Origin: Lachnospiraceae bacterium
GTDB taxonomy: Bacteria; Bacillota; Clostridia; Lachnospirales; Lachnospiraceae
NCBI GenBank assembly: GCA_017396555.1
Contig: JAFQLS010000052.1
Coordinates: 1 to 64,000, forward strand
DNA length: 64,000 nt
Direction: 5' to 3'
Each line of letters starts with the position of its first letter. Within the stretch, counting starts at the first letter, position 1. Of this stretch, positions 37,926-46,091 are shown piece by piece. A program made the translations under genes and the position numbers. Below the pieces are notes generated by a model. It saw only the letters and a program-made list of their open reading frames with translations, had not been told where the DNA came from and searched no databases.

Positions 37926-38894
37926 ACGAAAAATTTAGATTCATATAAGGACATAACTAATATTCCTAAGAACATAAGGAAATCTTTTAAACCATTATCT
38001 AAATTAAATCTAATAGACAATTTCTTGTTTTCAACTCTTATGGAGCAACCCGAAAATGCAAAGAAACTTGCGAGACTTATTATAAAAAGATCAACTGGTA
38101 GAAATATTGATGATTTTACTGTGGAAATACAAAAAGAATTAAATGGAACAGACACTGACAAGCGAGGTGTTAGAATTGATGTGCTTGTTAAGGTGGATGA
38201 TGAAACTAATTCGATAAAAGAAGTGTATGACATTGAACCGAATGCATATTATGAGAAAGATCTTGCAAAAAGAAATCGATACTATAATGCACTTACTGAC
38301 TCTAAGCTACTTCATACTGGCGAAGAGTTTGACAGCTTGCCGGAATTAATAACAATATGGATACTACCCTATGATCCGTTTGGAAAAGGTGAAGTAATAT
38401 ATACTATAAAAAATATAGTAGCAGAAAACCCCGACATAGTGTATAATGATGGTATGACAACACTGATATTGAATGCTAAAGGACATGGAAGCAATAATAA
38501 AGGACTTGAAGAACTACTTGAGTTTTTTATGAATACTGATAAGGTGGTAACAGATGTGGAACTACTAGATATTCAAAATATTGTGAAAGCCATTAAAGGT
38601 GATGCGAAGGTGGGTGAAAGATATATGACTCTTGGAACGACATTGTATTACGAAAAGAGAATGAGCTATGATGAGGGAATTCAGATTGGCGAAAAACGTG
38701 GCAAGGAAGTTGGAATTCAGATTGGCGAAAAACGTGGCAAGGAAGTTGGAATTCAGATTGGCGAAGAACGTGGCAAGGAAGTTGGAATTCAGATTGGCGA
38801 AGAACAAGCCAGAGAACATATAACTGAAAAACTTCTTGAACTTGGAGTGGATCCTGCAATAATAAAGCAAGCAATAGAAGCTAAGAATATTTAA
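37926..38894 (+). CDS. Rpn/PD-(D/E)XK-family protein with no ATG at its natural start
   Basis: Family blocks are LNLIDNFLFSTLMEQPENAK, DTDKRGVRIDVLVKVDDE, IEPNAYYEKDLAKRNRYYNA and ITIWILPYDPFGKGEVIYTI; LVKVDDE and IEPNAY surround the nuclease site. The conserved start of the domain (NLIDNFLF) lies upstream of the first ATG at 38025, so the true start must be further left. In frame, AAAGGAG (37914-37920) is followed 5 bases later by ACG AAA AAT, exactly where ATG AAA AAT would be expected. Either ACG is used as a weak start or the ATG was lost by one change. The C-terminal region holds a 36-base tandem repeat. Confidence 0.6.
   Translation, partial: TKNLDSYKDITNIPKNIRKSFKPLSKLNLIDNFLFSTLMEQPENAKKLARLIIKRSTGRNIDDFTVEIQKELNGTDTDKRGVRIDVLVKVDDETNSIKEVYDIEPNAYYEKDLAKRNRYYNALTDSKLLHTGEEFDSLPELITIWILPYDPFGKGEVIYTIKNIVAENPDIVYNDGMTTLILNAKGHGSNNKGLEELLEFFMNTDKVVTDVELLDIQNIVKAIKGDAKVGERYMTLGTTLYYEKRMSYDEGIQIGEKRGKEVGIQIGEKRGKEVGIQIGEERGKEVGIQIGEEQAREHITEKLLELGVDPAIIKQAIEAKNI
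38676..38811 (+). repeat. 36-base tandem repeat inside the Rpn-family gene
   Basis: Three full copies and one partial copy of a unit coding GIQIGEKRGKEV (or GEERGKEV) in a row, with only A/G changes between copies. The region is an extended charged coil before the C-terminal helical tip. Copy number is likely to vary by slippage. Confidence 0.85.
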
Positions 38895-38925
38895 ACTAAT
38901 AATTTAAGTAACAAAAGGAAAACAA

Positions 38926-39501
38926 TTGAGAATAATGCCAATAATTCTTAATAGTATAACGGTTATGAGAGAGAAAAGAACAAAAACTTACAATATAATA
39001 GTATGTGGTCTGATGGCTGCTGTATTATGTGTGCTGGCACCACTTGCAATACCTACGACAATTCCTATAACTCTAGCTACCTTTATTATATTTATAATTA
39101 CCTACATTCTTGATTATAAATATGCGTTTGTAAGCTGTCTGATTTACATTTTACTTGGAATTGTGGGAATGCCGGTATTTTCCGGATATCAGGGAGGTAT
39201 AGGTAAGATAATAGGCCCGACAGGAGGATATATAGTTGGATATTTGCTTCTTGTGCTTATAAGTGGATACATCAATAATAAATGTAAATCGAATAGGTTA
39301 ATACAGATGATTGGTATGATGACCGGGCTGGGTGTGTGTTATGCGCTGGGTACATTGTGGTTTGCATATCAGCAGAAGGTGAGTATATATGGAGCAATGA
39401 CTGTATGCGTATTTCCATTTATAATAGGAGATGTGCTTAAGATAGCAGGGGCGCTTGCAGTAGGAAATATTTTAAGAAAAAGAATAGATTTAGGACACTA
39501 G
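38926..39501 (+). CDS. BioY-like biotin transporter substrate-binding membrane protein
   Basis: A 191-residue, about six-segment membrane protein. The blocks MAAVLCVLAPLAIPTTIPIT, GIVGMPVFSGYQGGIGKIIG and PTGGYIVGYLLL match the BioY family (ECF-transporter S component for biotin). The start is TTG at 38926, supported by AAAAGG 6 bases upstream; ATG 38935 is the alternative. No ECF ATPase or T component is nearby, so it would use shared ones or work alone. Confidence 0.85.
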   Translation: MRIMPIILNSITVMREKRTKTYNIIVCGLMAAVLCVLAPLAIPTTIPITLATFIIFIITYILDYKYAFVSCLIYILLGIVGMPVFSGYQGGIGKIIGPTGGYIVGYLLLVLISGYINNKCKSNRLIQMIGMMTGLGVCYALGTLWFAYQQKVSIYGAMTVCVFPFIIGDVLKIAGALAVGNILRKRIDLGH

Positions 39502-39516
39502 AAAGGAAGAATAATT

Positions 39517-39993
39517 ATGGGTGAGATTAATTTAGAACAGAGCGAATATGCTAAAAAAGCAATGGAGCTATTTAAGGAAGGATATAACTGTGCGCAGGCG
39601 GTGTTTCTGGCGTTTGAGGACAAATATGATATGAGTCATGAATTGGCACTTAAGATGAGTTCTTCATTTGGTGGTGGAATAGGAAGAATGAGAGAGGTAT
39701 GTGGAGCTGTATCAGGTATGTGTATGGTAGCCGGTGCTATTTATGGATATGATTCACCTACAGATCATGAGGCTAAGACAGAACATTACAAGAGAATTCA
39801 AGAGCTTGCAGGTATATTTCGTGAGCAGAATGGTTCGATTGTATGTAGAGAGTTATTGGGCCTTGCAAAAAAAGGTAGTGACAATCCGGAGCCAGAGAAA
39901 AGAACAGAGGAATATTACAAGAAACGTCCCTGTGTAGAGCTGGTTGGGATGGCAGCCGCTATTATGGAAAATTATATTAAAGGAAATGAATAG
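39517..39993 (+). CDS. C_GCAxxG_C_C family protein
   Basis: A 158-residue protein with the signature that names this family: NCAQAVFLAF (near residue 25), then SFGGGIGRMREVCGAVSGMC with Cys residues, and further Cys in IVCRELLGL and RPCVELVGM. The spaced cysteines suggest metal or cluster binding, possibly redox. It is about normal length. It starts 15 bases after bioY and is followed by a methyltransferase 2 bases after its stop, so they form one transcript. Function is unknown. Confidence 0.85.
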   Translation: MGEINLEQSEYAKKAMELFKEGYNCAQAVFLAFEDKYDMSHELALKMSSSFGGGIGRMREVCGAVSGMCMVAGAIYGYDSPTDHEAKTEHYKRIQELAGIFREQNGSIVCRELLGLAKKGSDNPEPEKRTEEYYKKRPCVELVGMAAAIMENYIKGNE

Positions 39994-39995
39994 TT

Positions 39996-40778
39996 ATGAA
40001 GCAGATGTCAGAGCTTGAGAAGCATTATAATAAATTTAATGAAGATAAGAGATTGTTAAGGAGACATGGTCAGGTCGAATATATAACCTCTATGAAATAT
40101 ATTCATAAATATCTGGAGGGCTTGGATAAGAACGCAAAGATTCTTGATATAGGTGCAGGAACGGGAAGATATTCAGTTGCGTTGGCAGAGGAAGGATATG
40201 ATGTAACTGCCGTTGAACTTGTAAGGTATAATCTTGGAATATTAAAGTCAAAGAACAGTACAGTTAAAGCTATGCAGGGAAATGCAACAAATTTAAAAAA
40301 GCTTGAAGATAATACATTTGACTTAACACTTTTATTTGGCCCAATGTATCATTTATATACCTTTGAAGATAAATTAAAGGCACTTAATGAGGCTAAGAGA
40401 GTTACAAAATCCGGCGGAATTATACTTGTTGCGTATGTTATGAATGAATATGGTGTTATAACTTACGGCTTCAAGGAAAATAATGTGTTAGAGTGTCTTA
40501 AGGATGGAAGACTTACAGAAGATTTTAAATGTGTTTCAACTGAAAAAGATTTATATGATTATATGCGACTTGAAGATATTCAGAAATTAAATGAAGTGTC
40601 AGGGCTTGAAAGAATACAGATTATTTCTGCCGACGGACCGGCAGATTATTTAAGACCGATATTAAATGCAATGGATGAGGAAACCTTTGAGATATTTATC
40701 AAATATCATTTATCAACCTGTGAAAGATATGAACTACTTGGAGCATCAGCACATACGCTTGATATTCTAAGAAAATAG
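39996..40778 (+). CDS. Class I SAM-dependent methyltransferase
   Basis: A 260-residue protein with the SAM-binding motif AKILDIGAGTGRYSVALAEE (about residue 45-65) and motif-IV-like FDLTLLFGPMYHLYTFEDKL. The middle and C-terminal parts fit the Methyltransf_11/25 type. The substrate cannot be told from the sequence. It starts 2 bases after the C_GCAxxG_C_C gene, which suggests they share a pathway, but I know of no firm functional link. Confidence 0.85.
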   Translation: MKQMSELEKHYNKFNEDKRLLRRHGQVEYITSMKYIHKYLEGLDKNAKILDIGAGTGRYSVALAEEGYDVTAVELVRYNLGILKSKNSTVKAMQGNATNLKKLEDNTFDLTLLFGPMYHLYTFEDKLKALNEAKRVTKSGGIILVAYVMNEYGVITYGFKENNVLECLKDGRLTEDFKCVSTEKDLYDYMRLEDIQKLNEVSGLERIQIISADGPADYLRPILNAMDEETFEIFIKYHLSTCERYELLGASAHTLDILRK

Positions 40779-40785
40779 TTTAAAA

Positions 40786-40822
40786 TTTACCATTTGCAAT
40801 GTATAGGGAAAAATGGTAAAAT
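40786..40822 (+). promoter_or_regulatory. Promoter of the OPT gene within an inverted repeat
   Basis: TTGCAA (40794-40799), a 17-base spacer, TAAAAT (40817-40822). Around it lies the 10-bp inverted repeat TTTACCATTT (40786-40795) / AAATGGTAAA (40811-40820), so both boxes sit inside the repeat arms. A repressor bound there would block the polymerase. There is no T tract, so it is not a terminator. Confidence 0.5.
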
Positions 40823-40869
40823 CGTAAAGATTAAGTTACGAAAAAATAAAATATTTAACGGAGGTTACA

Positions 40870-42771
40870 ATGAAACAAGACGAATTTAAGCCGTATGTAC
40901 CGGCTAACAAAATTACGCCTGAAATTACATTTACATCAGTTATATTTGGTATTATTTTAGCTGTTGTATTTGGAGCTGCAAATGCATACCTTGGACTTAG
41001 AGTAAGTATGACAGTATCTGCATCAATTCCAGCAGCAGTTATCTCAATGGGATTGATTAGAGGTTTACTTAGAAGAGATTCAATATTAGAGAACAATATG
41101 GTTCAGACTATTGGTTCAGCTGGTGAGTCATTAGCTGCCGGAGCTATTTTTACAATGCCAGTATTATATATGTGGGCAGATGAAGGTAAAATGAGCGCAC
41201 CGGATTTGGTTACAATTGCTCTTATAGCTCTTTGCGGTGGTGTGCTTGGTGTGTTATTTATGGTGCCACTTAGAAATGCTCTCATTGTCAAAGAACATGG
41301 AAAACTTCCTTATCCTGAAGGAACAGCTTGTGCAGAGGTTCTTTTAGCTGGAGAAGAAGGCGGATCAAGTGCTAAGTCTGTATTCTCAGGACTTGGACTT
41401 GCAGCAGTATTTAAATTTGTAGTAGATGGTCTTAAGGTTATACCGGGAGTTATTACAGCACCTGTAAAAGCAATGAAGACAGCTGTTGCGGCAGAAGTAT
41501 ATCCTGCACTTATTGGTGTTGGTTATATCTGTGGACCAAAGATTGCTTCGTATATGTTTGCTGGTGGATTGCTCGGATGGTTAGTATTTATTCCACTTAT
41601 TGTTACATTTGGAGCAGATATTATCCTTTATCCTGGAACAGAGACAATTGCAGAGATGTATAAAGCTGGTGGTCCAGACTTAATATGGAGTAAATATATT
41701 AGATATATCGGAGCTGGAGCAGTTGCAGCAGGTGGTATAATAAGTCTTATCAAGTCATTACCACTTATTGTTAAAACATTTATAGATGCGATTAAAGGAA
41801 TTAAGGCTGGAAGTAAGAAGAGTACCCTTCGTACAGACCAAGACCTTGATATAAGAATAATAGGAATTGGTATACTTTTATGTATCGTTGCTATATGGTT
41901 ATTACCACAGATTCCTGTATCATTCCTTGGAGCAGTAATTATTGTATTATTTGGTTTCTTCTTTGCAACTGTTTCTTCAAGAATGGTTGGTATTGTTGGA
42001 AGTAGCAACAATCCTGTATCAGGTATGGCAATTGCAACATTATTAGTAGCAACACTTTGTCTTAAGGCAACAGGGGATAATGGTAACCATGGAATGATGG
42101 GTGCTATAGCAATTGGTTCTGTTATTTGTATAGTAGCAGCTATGGCGGGTGATACATCGCAGGATTTAAAGACAGGATTTATCCTTGGTGCAACACCTAA
42201 AAAGCAGCAGATTGGAGAACTCATCGGTGCTGTTATATCAGCATTTGCAATTGGTTTAGTTTTAATGCTTCTTGGAAATGCATGGGATTTTGGTTCTAAA
42301 CAGTTACCTGCATCTCAGGCATCTATTATGAAGCTTATTGTAGAAGGTGTTATGGACGGAAATCTTCCTTGGGTTCTTATATTTATAGGTGCATTTACAG
42401 CTATCGTTATAGAGGTTCTTGGAATATCTGTTCTTCCGGTAGCAATCGGACTTTACCTACCACTTGAATTAAGTTCAACTATTATGATAGGTGGAGCAAT
42501 TAAGTGGTTTGTTGATAAGAAATCAAAGGATGCTAATAAGAAGAAAGATGCTAGTAATGGTATTTTATTCTGTTCAGGTATGATAGCAGGTGAAGGACTT
42601 ATTGGTATATTGCTTGCGATATTAACTATTGCAGAATTGGATAAAAAAATCGATTTATCTGGAAAATTAAATACTGGTATCATAGGTGGTATAGTGCTTA
42701 TGGTAGTAATGATAGGTTGTGTATTATTTAGCGCACTTAAGGGCAGTAAGGTAAAAAATGAAAAGAAATAA
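40870..42771 (+). CDS. OPT-family oligopeptide transporter
   Basis: A 633-residue membrane protein with about 14-16 hydrophobic segments. Family signs are PYVPANKITPEITFTSVIFG at the start, YLGLRVSMTVSASIPAAVI, then NNMVQTIGSAGESLAAGAIF and NPVSGMAIATLLVATLC. OPT proteins import small peptides or metal chelates by proton symport. GGAGG lies 5 bases before the ATG. The C terminus overlaps the downstream PqqD-like gene by 14 bases. The substrate is unknown. Confidence 0.9.
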   Translation: MKQDEFKPYVPANKITPEITFTSVIFGIILAVVFGAANAYLGLRVSMTVSASIPAAVISMGLIRGLLRRDSILENNMVQTIGSAGESLAAGAIFTMPVLYMWADEGKMSAPDLVTIALIALCGGVLGVLFMVPLRNALIVKEHGKLPYPEGTACAEVLLAGEEGGSSAKSVFSGLGLAAVFKFVVDGLKVIPGVITAPVKAMKTAVAAEVYPALIGVGYICGPKIASYMFAGGLLGWLVFIPLIVTFGADIILYPGTETIAEMYKAGGPDLIWSKYIRYIGAGAVAAGGIISLIKSLPLIVKTFIDAIKGIKAGSKKSTLRTDQDLDIRIIGIGILLCIVAIWLLPQIPVSFLGAVIIVLFGFFFATVSSRMVGIVGSSNNPVSGMAIATLLVATLCLKATGDNGNHGMMGAIAIGSVICIVAAMAGDTSQDLKTGFILGATPKKQQIGELIGAVISAFAIGLVLMLLGNAWDFGSKQLPASQASIMKLIVEGVMDGNLPWVLIFIGAFTAIVIEVLGISVLPVAIGLYLPLELSSTIMIGGAIKWFVDKKSKDANKKKDASNGILFCSGMIAGEGLIGILLAILTIAELDKKIDLSGKLNTGIIGGIVLMVVMIGCVLFSALKGSKVKNEKK

Positions 42772-43126
42772 GAAAACTGTATCCGCTAATTATCTTGATT
42801 ATATTCCTGTGCATAATGAAAAATATGAATATTCAACAGATGATGCAGGAAATGTAACGATATTTATTGAAAATACAGGATTATTTAATAAAATAGCACA
42901 AAAATGCTTTAAGAAGCCGGAAGTCAGCCAGATACATTTGGACGAAATGGGAAATTTTATTTGGCCGCTTATTGATGGTAAAAGAAGTATTTTGGATATA
43001 TCTGTACTTGTTCATGAAGAGTTTGGTGAAAAGGCTGAACCGCTATATAACAGACTTGTTCAGTATATCAGGAATTTAGAAGGTTATGAGTTTATTAAAC
43101 TTATAAAAACTGAAGAGAATAAATAA
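42758..43126 (+). CDS. PqqD-like protein coupled to the OPT transporter
   Basis: A 122-residue protein with the PqqD/RiPP-recognition fold signature (QIHLDEMGNFIWPLIDGKRS, then ISVLVHEEFGEKAEPLYNRL and YIRNLEGYEFI). PqqD domains bind leader peptides of ribosomal peptide products. There is no precursor peptide, radical SAM or maturase nearby, so this copy is more likely a transporter-associated binding protein. It overlaps the OPT gene by 14 bases, which suggests translational coupling. Confidence 0.75.
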   Translation: MKRNKKTVSANYLDYIPVHNEKYEYSTDDAGNVTIFIENTGLFNKIAQKCFKKPEVSQIHLDEMGNFIWPLIDGKRSILDISVLVHEEFGEKAEPLYNRLVQYIRNLEGYEFIKLIKTEENK

Positions 43127-43130
43127 AATA

Positions 43131-43163
43131 AGAACAGCGAGAGAAATCTTGCTGTTCTTTTAT
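43131..43163. terminator. Bidirectional terminator between the PqqD-like gene and the zinc-ribbon operon
   Basis: AAGAACAGC (43131-43139) pairs with GCTGTTCTT (43152-43160), extended inwards by AGA / TCT to a GAAA loop, with TTTTAT on the right for the plus strand. It lies between converging genes. Confidence 0.85.
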
Positions 43164-43165
43164 AT

Positions 43166-43399
43166 CTAATGAAAACGATATCCGTCCCAAGGGTTAGAAT
43201 CTTCACCTAAATCTCGAGATTCCTCAAATATAATTCCAAGTTCACTTTTTTTGCTTGTGTATTTTATGCGTTTTTCAGCAAAATGCTTAAAATTTCCTTT
43301 GTGTTTTCCACAATCATTATACTTATATGCAAAAAAGCTGTTTAGTGCATAGGCAAGGGGAAATCCAAGTCCTAATCCTAAAACTATTGAAAATACCAT
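43166..43399 (-). CDS. Small membrane protein, third module (B3)
   Basis: A 77-residue protein with one N-terminal membrane segment (VFSIVLGLGLGFPLAYALNS), then YKYNDCGKHKGNFKHFAEKR and a charged tail. The KxNDxGNxKGxFxxFA block is shared with the small proteins at 44562 and 45899. A GAGGTTAAT site lies before the ATG at 43399. Unlike the other two it has lengthened its C-terminal tail, ending WDGYRFH. Last gene of the operon. Function unknown. Confidence 0.7.
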   Translation of the reverse strand: MVFSIVLGLGLGFPLAYALNSFFAYKYNDCGKHKGNFKHFAEKRIKYTSKKSELGIIFEESRDLGEDSNPWDGYRFH

Positions 43400-43408
43400 A
43401 TTAACCTC

Positions 43409-44545
43409 CTATCTATTATTTGCAAATCGTTTGGTTTTATGTAATGTTGTATAGTATAAGCTTTCATGAAGCTTGTTTAGAAATTTTTTGCCAATGAAAA
43501 TTAGGCCTATACTAAACAAAGTTATTAATATAAATAAATTAAATTTTGTAAAGTAATCAGTAATCAAGTTAATCAGAAAAATTAAAGGTATTGATATTGC
43601 TACGCCTGATAAGAAGGTAAATTTGTTAAAATTAGATTTAACAAAAGGTGTTGCCCCCACAACCTTGCCGGTTTGTCCATTTACCATCATTGTATAATTT
43701 ATGTCATCATCTGAAAAAGATAGGAACCATACAGGCAATAATGCATAGTAAGCAGATTTTATTTTGTAAGAAGCAACATCATATTCTATTTTAACCTGAA
43801 ATGCTGTGTGAACACTCTGTTTGATTTTACTGTTATACGCCTCCTTAACCATATTCAATACACTGTATTCAGAAGTGTCTTGATCTTCATCATAACAGTC
43901 AGCATAGAAACCTGAGAGATAGCTTATATCAAAATCAACCATTTCTTTACAATTAAATGGAACTAAACGTTCAGAATAGTGATTTTCCAGTTCTTTTGAG
44001 GCGTCAAAGGTAACATTTTTAAAAGAACATTTGCCTCTTCGTCTAAAATAACGGGTTAAGAGTTTCTTTTCTATTATTATTGGAAATTTACCACTTAAGA
44101 GGACTGAACTGGAATAATCAATATCATAAACCCAAAAAGGTACATAGATACCACATACTTTATCAAGTTCAATATTCTTAACACTCTTTTTTGTGTAAAA
44201 GCTTTTCTTGAGTCTTCGGCTAAGTAGCTTCTCCGCCTCTTCCTTTGTAACCTTAAAAGGTATTATTTTCTGTGGTTTAGCCATTGAAGATACTCTGTCA
44301 AATATAATAGTTGGCTGTCCGCAGAAACCACAGAAGGTAGCCGCTTCTACATCATTAACTGTAATCTCAGCACCGCATGTACTGCACTTATATATGTTAA
44401 AATCCATAGTCTCAAGCTGTGACCATAGAGCCTCAGTTATTATACTGTTTGAGTCAAAGCTGGATTTACAGCTTGAACATTTTAAAGACTTATCCTCAAT
44501 GCTATATGTTATTGCGTCGCCGCAATTAGGACATTTACAAATCAT
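43409..44545 (-). CDS. Zinc-ribbon membrane protein, third module (A3)
   Basis: A 378-residue paralogue of A1 and A2. Two N-terminal Cys4 zinc ribbons (MICKCPNCGDAITYSI then LKCSSCKSSF, and CSTCGAEITVNDVEAATFCG then FCGQPT) are followed by a soluble domain of about 230 residues with CGIYVPFWVYDIDYSSSV, HYSERLVPFNC and YLSGFYADCYD, the conserved block MMVNGQTGKVVGATPF, and two C-terminal membrane segments (near 305-325 and 330-348). The C terminus is shorter (KRFANNR) than in the sisters. GGAGG lies before the ATG. These proteins are often labelled PriA-like or TFIIB-type zinc-ribbon proteins; I see no helicase here. Confidence 0.75.
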   Translation of the reverse strand: MICKCPNCGDAITYSIEDKSLKCSSCKSSFDSNSIITEALWSQLETMDFNIYKCSTCGAEITVNDVEAATFCGFCGQPTIIFDRVSSMAKPQKIIPFKVTKEEAEKLLSRRLKKSFYTKKSVKNIELDKVCGIYVPFWVYDIDYSSSVLLSGKFPIIIEKKLLTRYFRRRGKCSFKNVTFDASKELENHYSERLVPFNCKEMVDFDISYLSGFYADCYDEDQDTSEYSVLNMVKEAYNSKIKQSVHTAFQVKIEYDVASYKIKSAYYALLPVWFLSFSDDDINYTMMVNGQTGKVVGATPFVKSNFNKFTFLSGVAISIPLIFLINLITDYFTKFNLFILITLFSIGLIFIGKKFLNKLHESLYYTTLHKTKRFANNR

Positions 44546-44561
44546 AATAGACCTCCATTTA

Positions 44562-44759
44562 CTATTTATAATAAGAATAGGATTTAGATTCTCGTATATG
44601 GTCTTGTCTTTTTAGTACGGAAAGATGTCTTTTAGAAAAATCATAAAATCTTCCTTTTGAATTGCCGTTATCGTGAAGCTTAAACAATATAAATCCCATT
44701 AGTGCATAAGAAGCTCCAAATCCTAAAAAACATCCTATAATTAATGCTATATATGTCAT
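44562..44759 (-). CDS. Small membrane protein, second module (B2)
   Basis: About 65 residues. The start is the ATG at 44759 behind AGGAGG; an in-frame ATG at 44786 lies inside the previous gene. One membrane segment (IALIIGCFLGFGASYALMGF), then KLHDNGNSKGRFYDFSKR, the same block as in B1 and B3, and a Lys/Arg-rich tail. It begins one base after the stop of A2 (TAATATG junction). Function unknown. Confidence 0.7.
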   Translation of the reverse strand: MTYIALIIGCFLGFGASYALMGFILFKLHDNGNSKGRFYDFSKRHLSVLKRQDHIRESKSYSYYK

Positions 44760-44760
44760 A

Positions 44761-45909
44761 TTACTCCTCCTGTCTTTCTTCTGCATATTTATTAATATCT
44801 GAAGCGGTGGTTAAATAAATACTGGTTCGTATTTTATCCCAATATTTAATTCCAAACTTGAAAATAGCTACAATAGCAGCTATAAGTGCGATTAACACTT
44901 CAAAAGTTTTTGAAATATCATCACCGGTAAGAAGTGTTTCCACGAATTTAAAACTAGTCATGGATAACAAACTTCCTAAGACAAGTGTAGGAATAATTAT
45001 TCTTGCTTTTACATATGGTAGAGCACCGATAACTTTACCCGTTTGCCCGTTGACCATTATTGTATAACACTTTTTTTTATCATCCAGAAATGAAAGAAAC
45101 CATACAGGTAATAGTGCATAAGTAACAGAGTTTATCTTATATGTAGGGGAATCTGCTGTTATCGAAACGCTGTGTGCAGGAATGGTTTTTATAACTTCCT
45201 CATTGTATAGTTCTCTTGCATTGTAGGTAGCATCATATTTTCCATATTCTGATGTTACATCATAGCGATCGGCGTAAAAACCTGACAAATAGCCTATATT
45301 AAAATCCTTTGCATCGCTAAAATCATAGGGTTCAAGACGCTGCGAAGACCTGTTATCAAGTCTCTTAGAAGCGTCTACAGTTAAATTGCTGAAACTGCAT
45401 TCACACTCTCTAAAATAATAATATGTACGAGCATCTTTACCATGACCTTCAGTACCTTTTATGGTCTGCTGACTACGATAATCCATATCGTATAGCCAGA
45501 ATGGTACATATATTCCGCAAATTCGTTCTGTCTTAAAATTTCTTAATTTTTTTTTAGTAAAAATACTTTTTCTTAAATATTTGCGAATAGCACGCTCGGC
45601 TTCGTCTCTTGTAACAGAAAAAGGAATTATCTTTTCGGGCTTTTCCCATGAGGAAACCCTGTTAAATACAATAGTTGGCTGACCACAATAACCACAGAAT
45701 GTAGCAGCTTCCACGTCATTAATAGTAAGTTCAGCGCCACAGGTGGTACATTTATATATGTCACACTCCATGGATTCAAACTGTGAATATAGTTCTTCTT
45801 CAATTGTTCCGCTAGGGCTGAATTTACTGTTACAGCTAGGGCATGTAAGAGATTTATTTTCAATACTATATATTAATGCTTTACCGCAATTAGGACATTT
45901 ACAAATCAT
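44761..45909 (-). CDS. Zinc-ribbon membrane protein, second module (A2)
   Basis: About 382 residues. Two Cys4 zinc ribbons (MICKCPNCGKALIYSI, CPSCNSKFSP; CTTCGAELTINDVEAATFCG, YCGQPTIVF), a conserved core (CGIYVPFWLYDMDYRSQQ, SSQRLEPYDFSDAKDF, YLSGFYADRYD), TIMVNGQTGKVIGALPYV and two C-terminal membrane segments. The ATG at 45909 is preceded by GTGGGGGT and overlaps the end of B1 by 11 bases; the frame extends upstream without a ribosome site. Ends KYAEERQEE, next to the A1 end KFAKERQDG. Function unknown. Confidence 0.75.
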   Translation of the reverse strand: MICKCPNCGKALIYSIENKSLTCPSCNSKFSPSGTIEEELYSQFESMECDIYKCTTCGAELTINDVEAATFCGYCGQPTIVFNRVSSWEKPEKIIPFSVTRDEAERAIRKYLRKSIFTKKKLRNFKTERICGIYVPFWLYDMDYRSQQTIKGTEGHGKDARTYYYFRECECSFSNLTVDASKRLDNRSSQRLEPYDFSDAKDFNIGYLSGFYADRYDVTSEYGKYDATYNARELYNEEVIKTIPAHSVSITADSPTYKINSVTYALLPVWFLSFLDDKKKCYTIMVNGQTGKVIGALPYVKARIIIPTLVLGSLLSMTSFKFVETLLTGDDISKTFEVLIALIAAIVAIFKFGIKYWDKIRTSIYLTTASDINKYAEERQEE

Positions 45910-46090
45910 AAAAATTACCCCCACTAACATTGTTTTCTGCGACTTTTATATGTACAGTATTGTCTGCAAAATCTTGAAAGTCTCCTTTTGAATTGCCAAT
46001 GTCATTTGATTTGACAGCAAGGAAACCAACCATGGCATATGCTAGACCAAATCCTATTCCGATTCCTAATATTAAAGGTAATAAAAACAT
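45899..46090 (-). CDS. Small membrane protein, first module (B1)
   Basis: About 63 residues starting at ATG 46090 behind AGGATGG. A membrane segment (FLLPLILGIGIGFGLAYAMV), then VKSNDIGNSKGDFQDFADNT, the block shared with B2 and B3. It starts one base after the A1 stop (TAATATG) and its 3' end overlaps the A2 start by 11 bases, so all three genes are translationally linked. Function unknown. Confidence 0.7.
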   Translation of the reverse strand: MFLLPLILGIGIGFGLAYAMVGFLAVKSNDIGNSKGDFQDFADNTVHIKVAENNVSGGNFYDL

Positions 46091-46091
46091 A

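Noticed and set aside
38676-38811. 36-base repeats that could look like a CRISPR array
   Set aside because: The copies touch each other without spacers and stay in the reading frame of the Rpn-family gene, coding a charged coil.
40786-40820. Terminator after the methyltransferase gene
   Set aside because: The stem has no T tract and overlaps promoter boxes of the OPT gene, so an operator is more likely.
42758-43126. RiPP biosynthesis cluster suggested by the PqqD-like gene
   Set aside because: No precursor peptide, radical SAM, dehydratase or protease gene is nearby.
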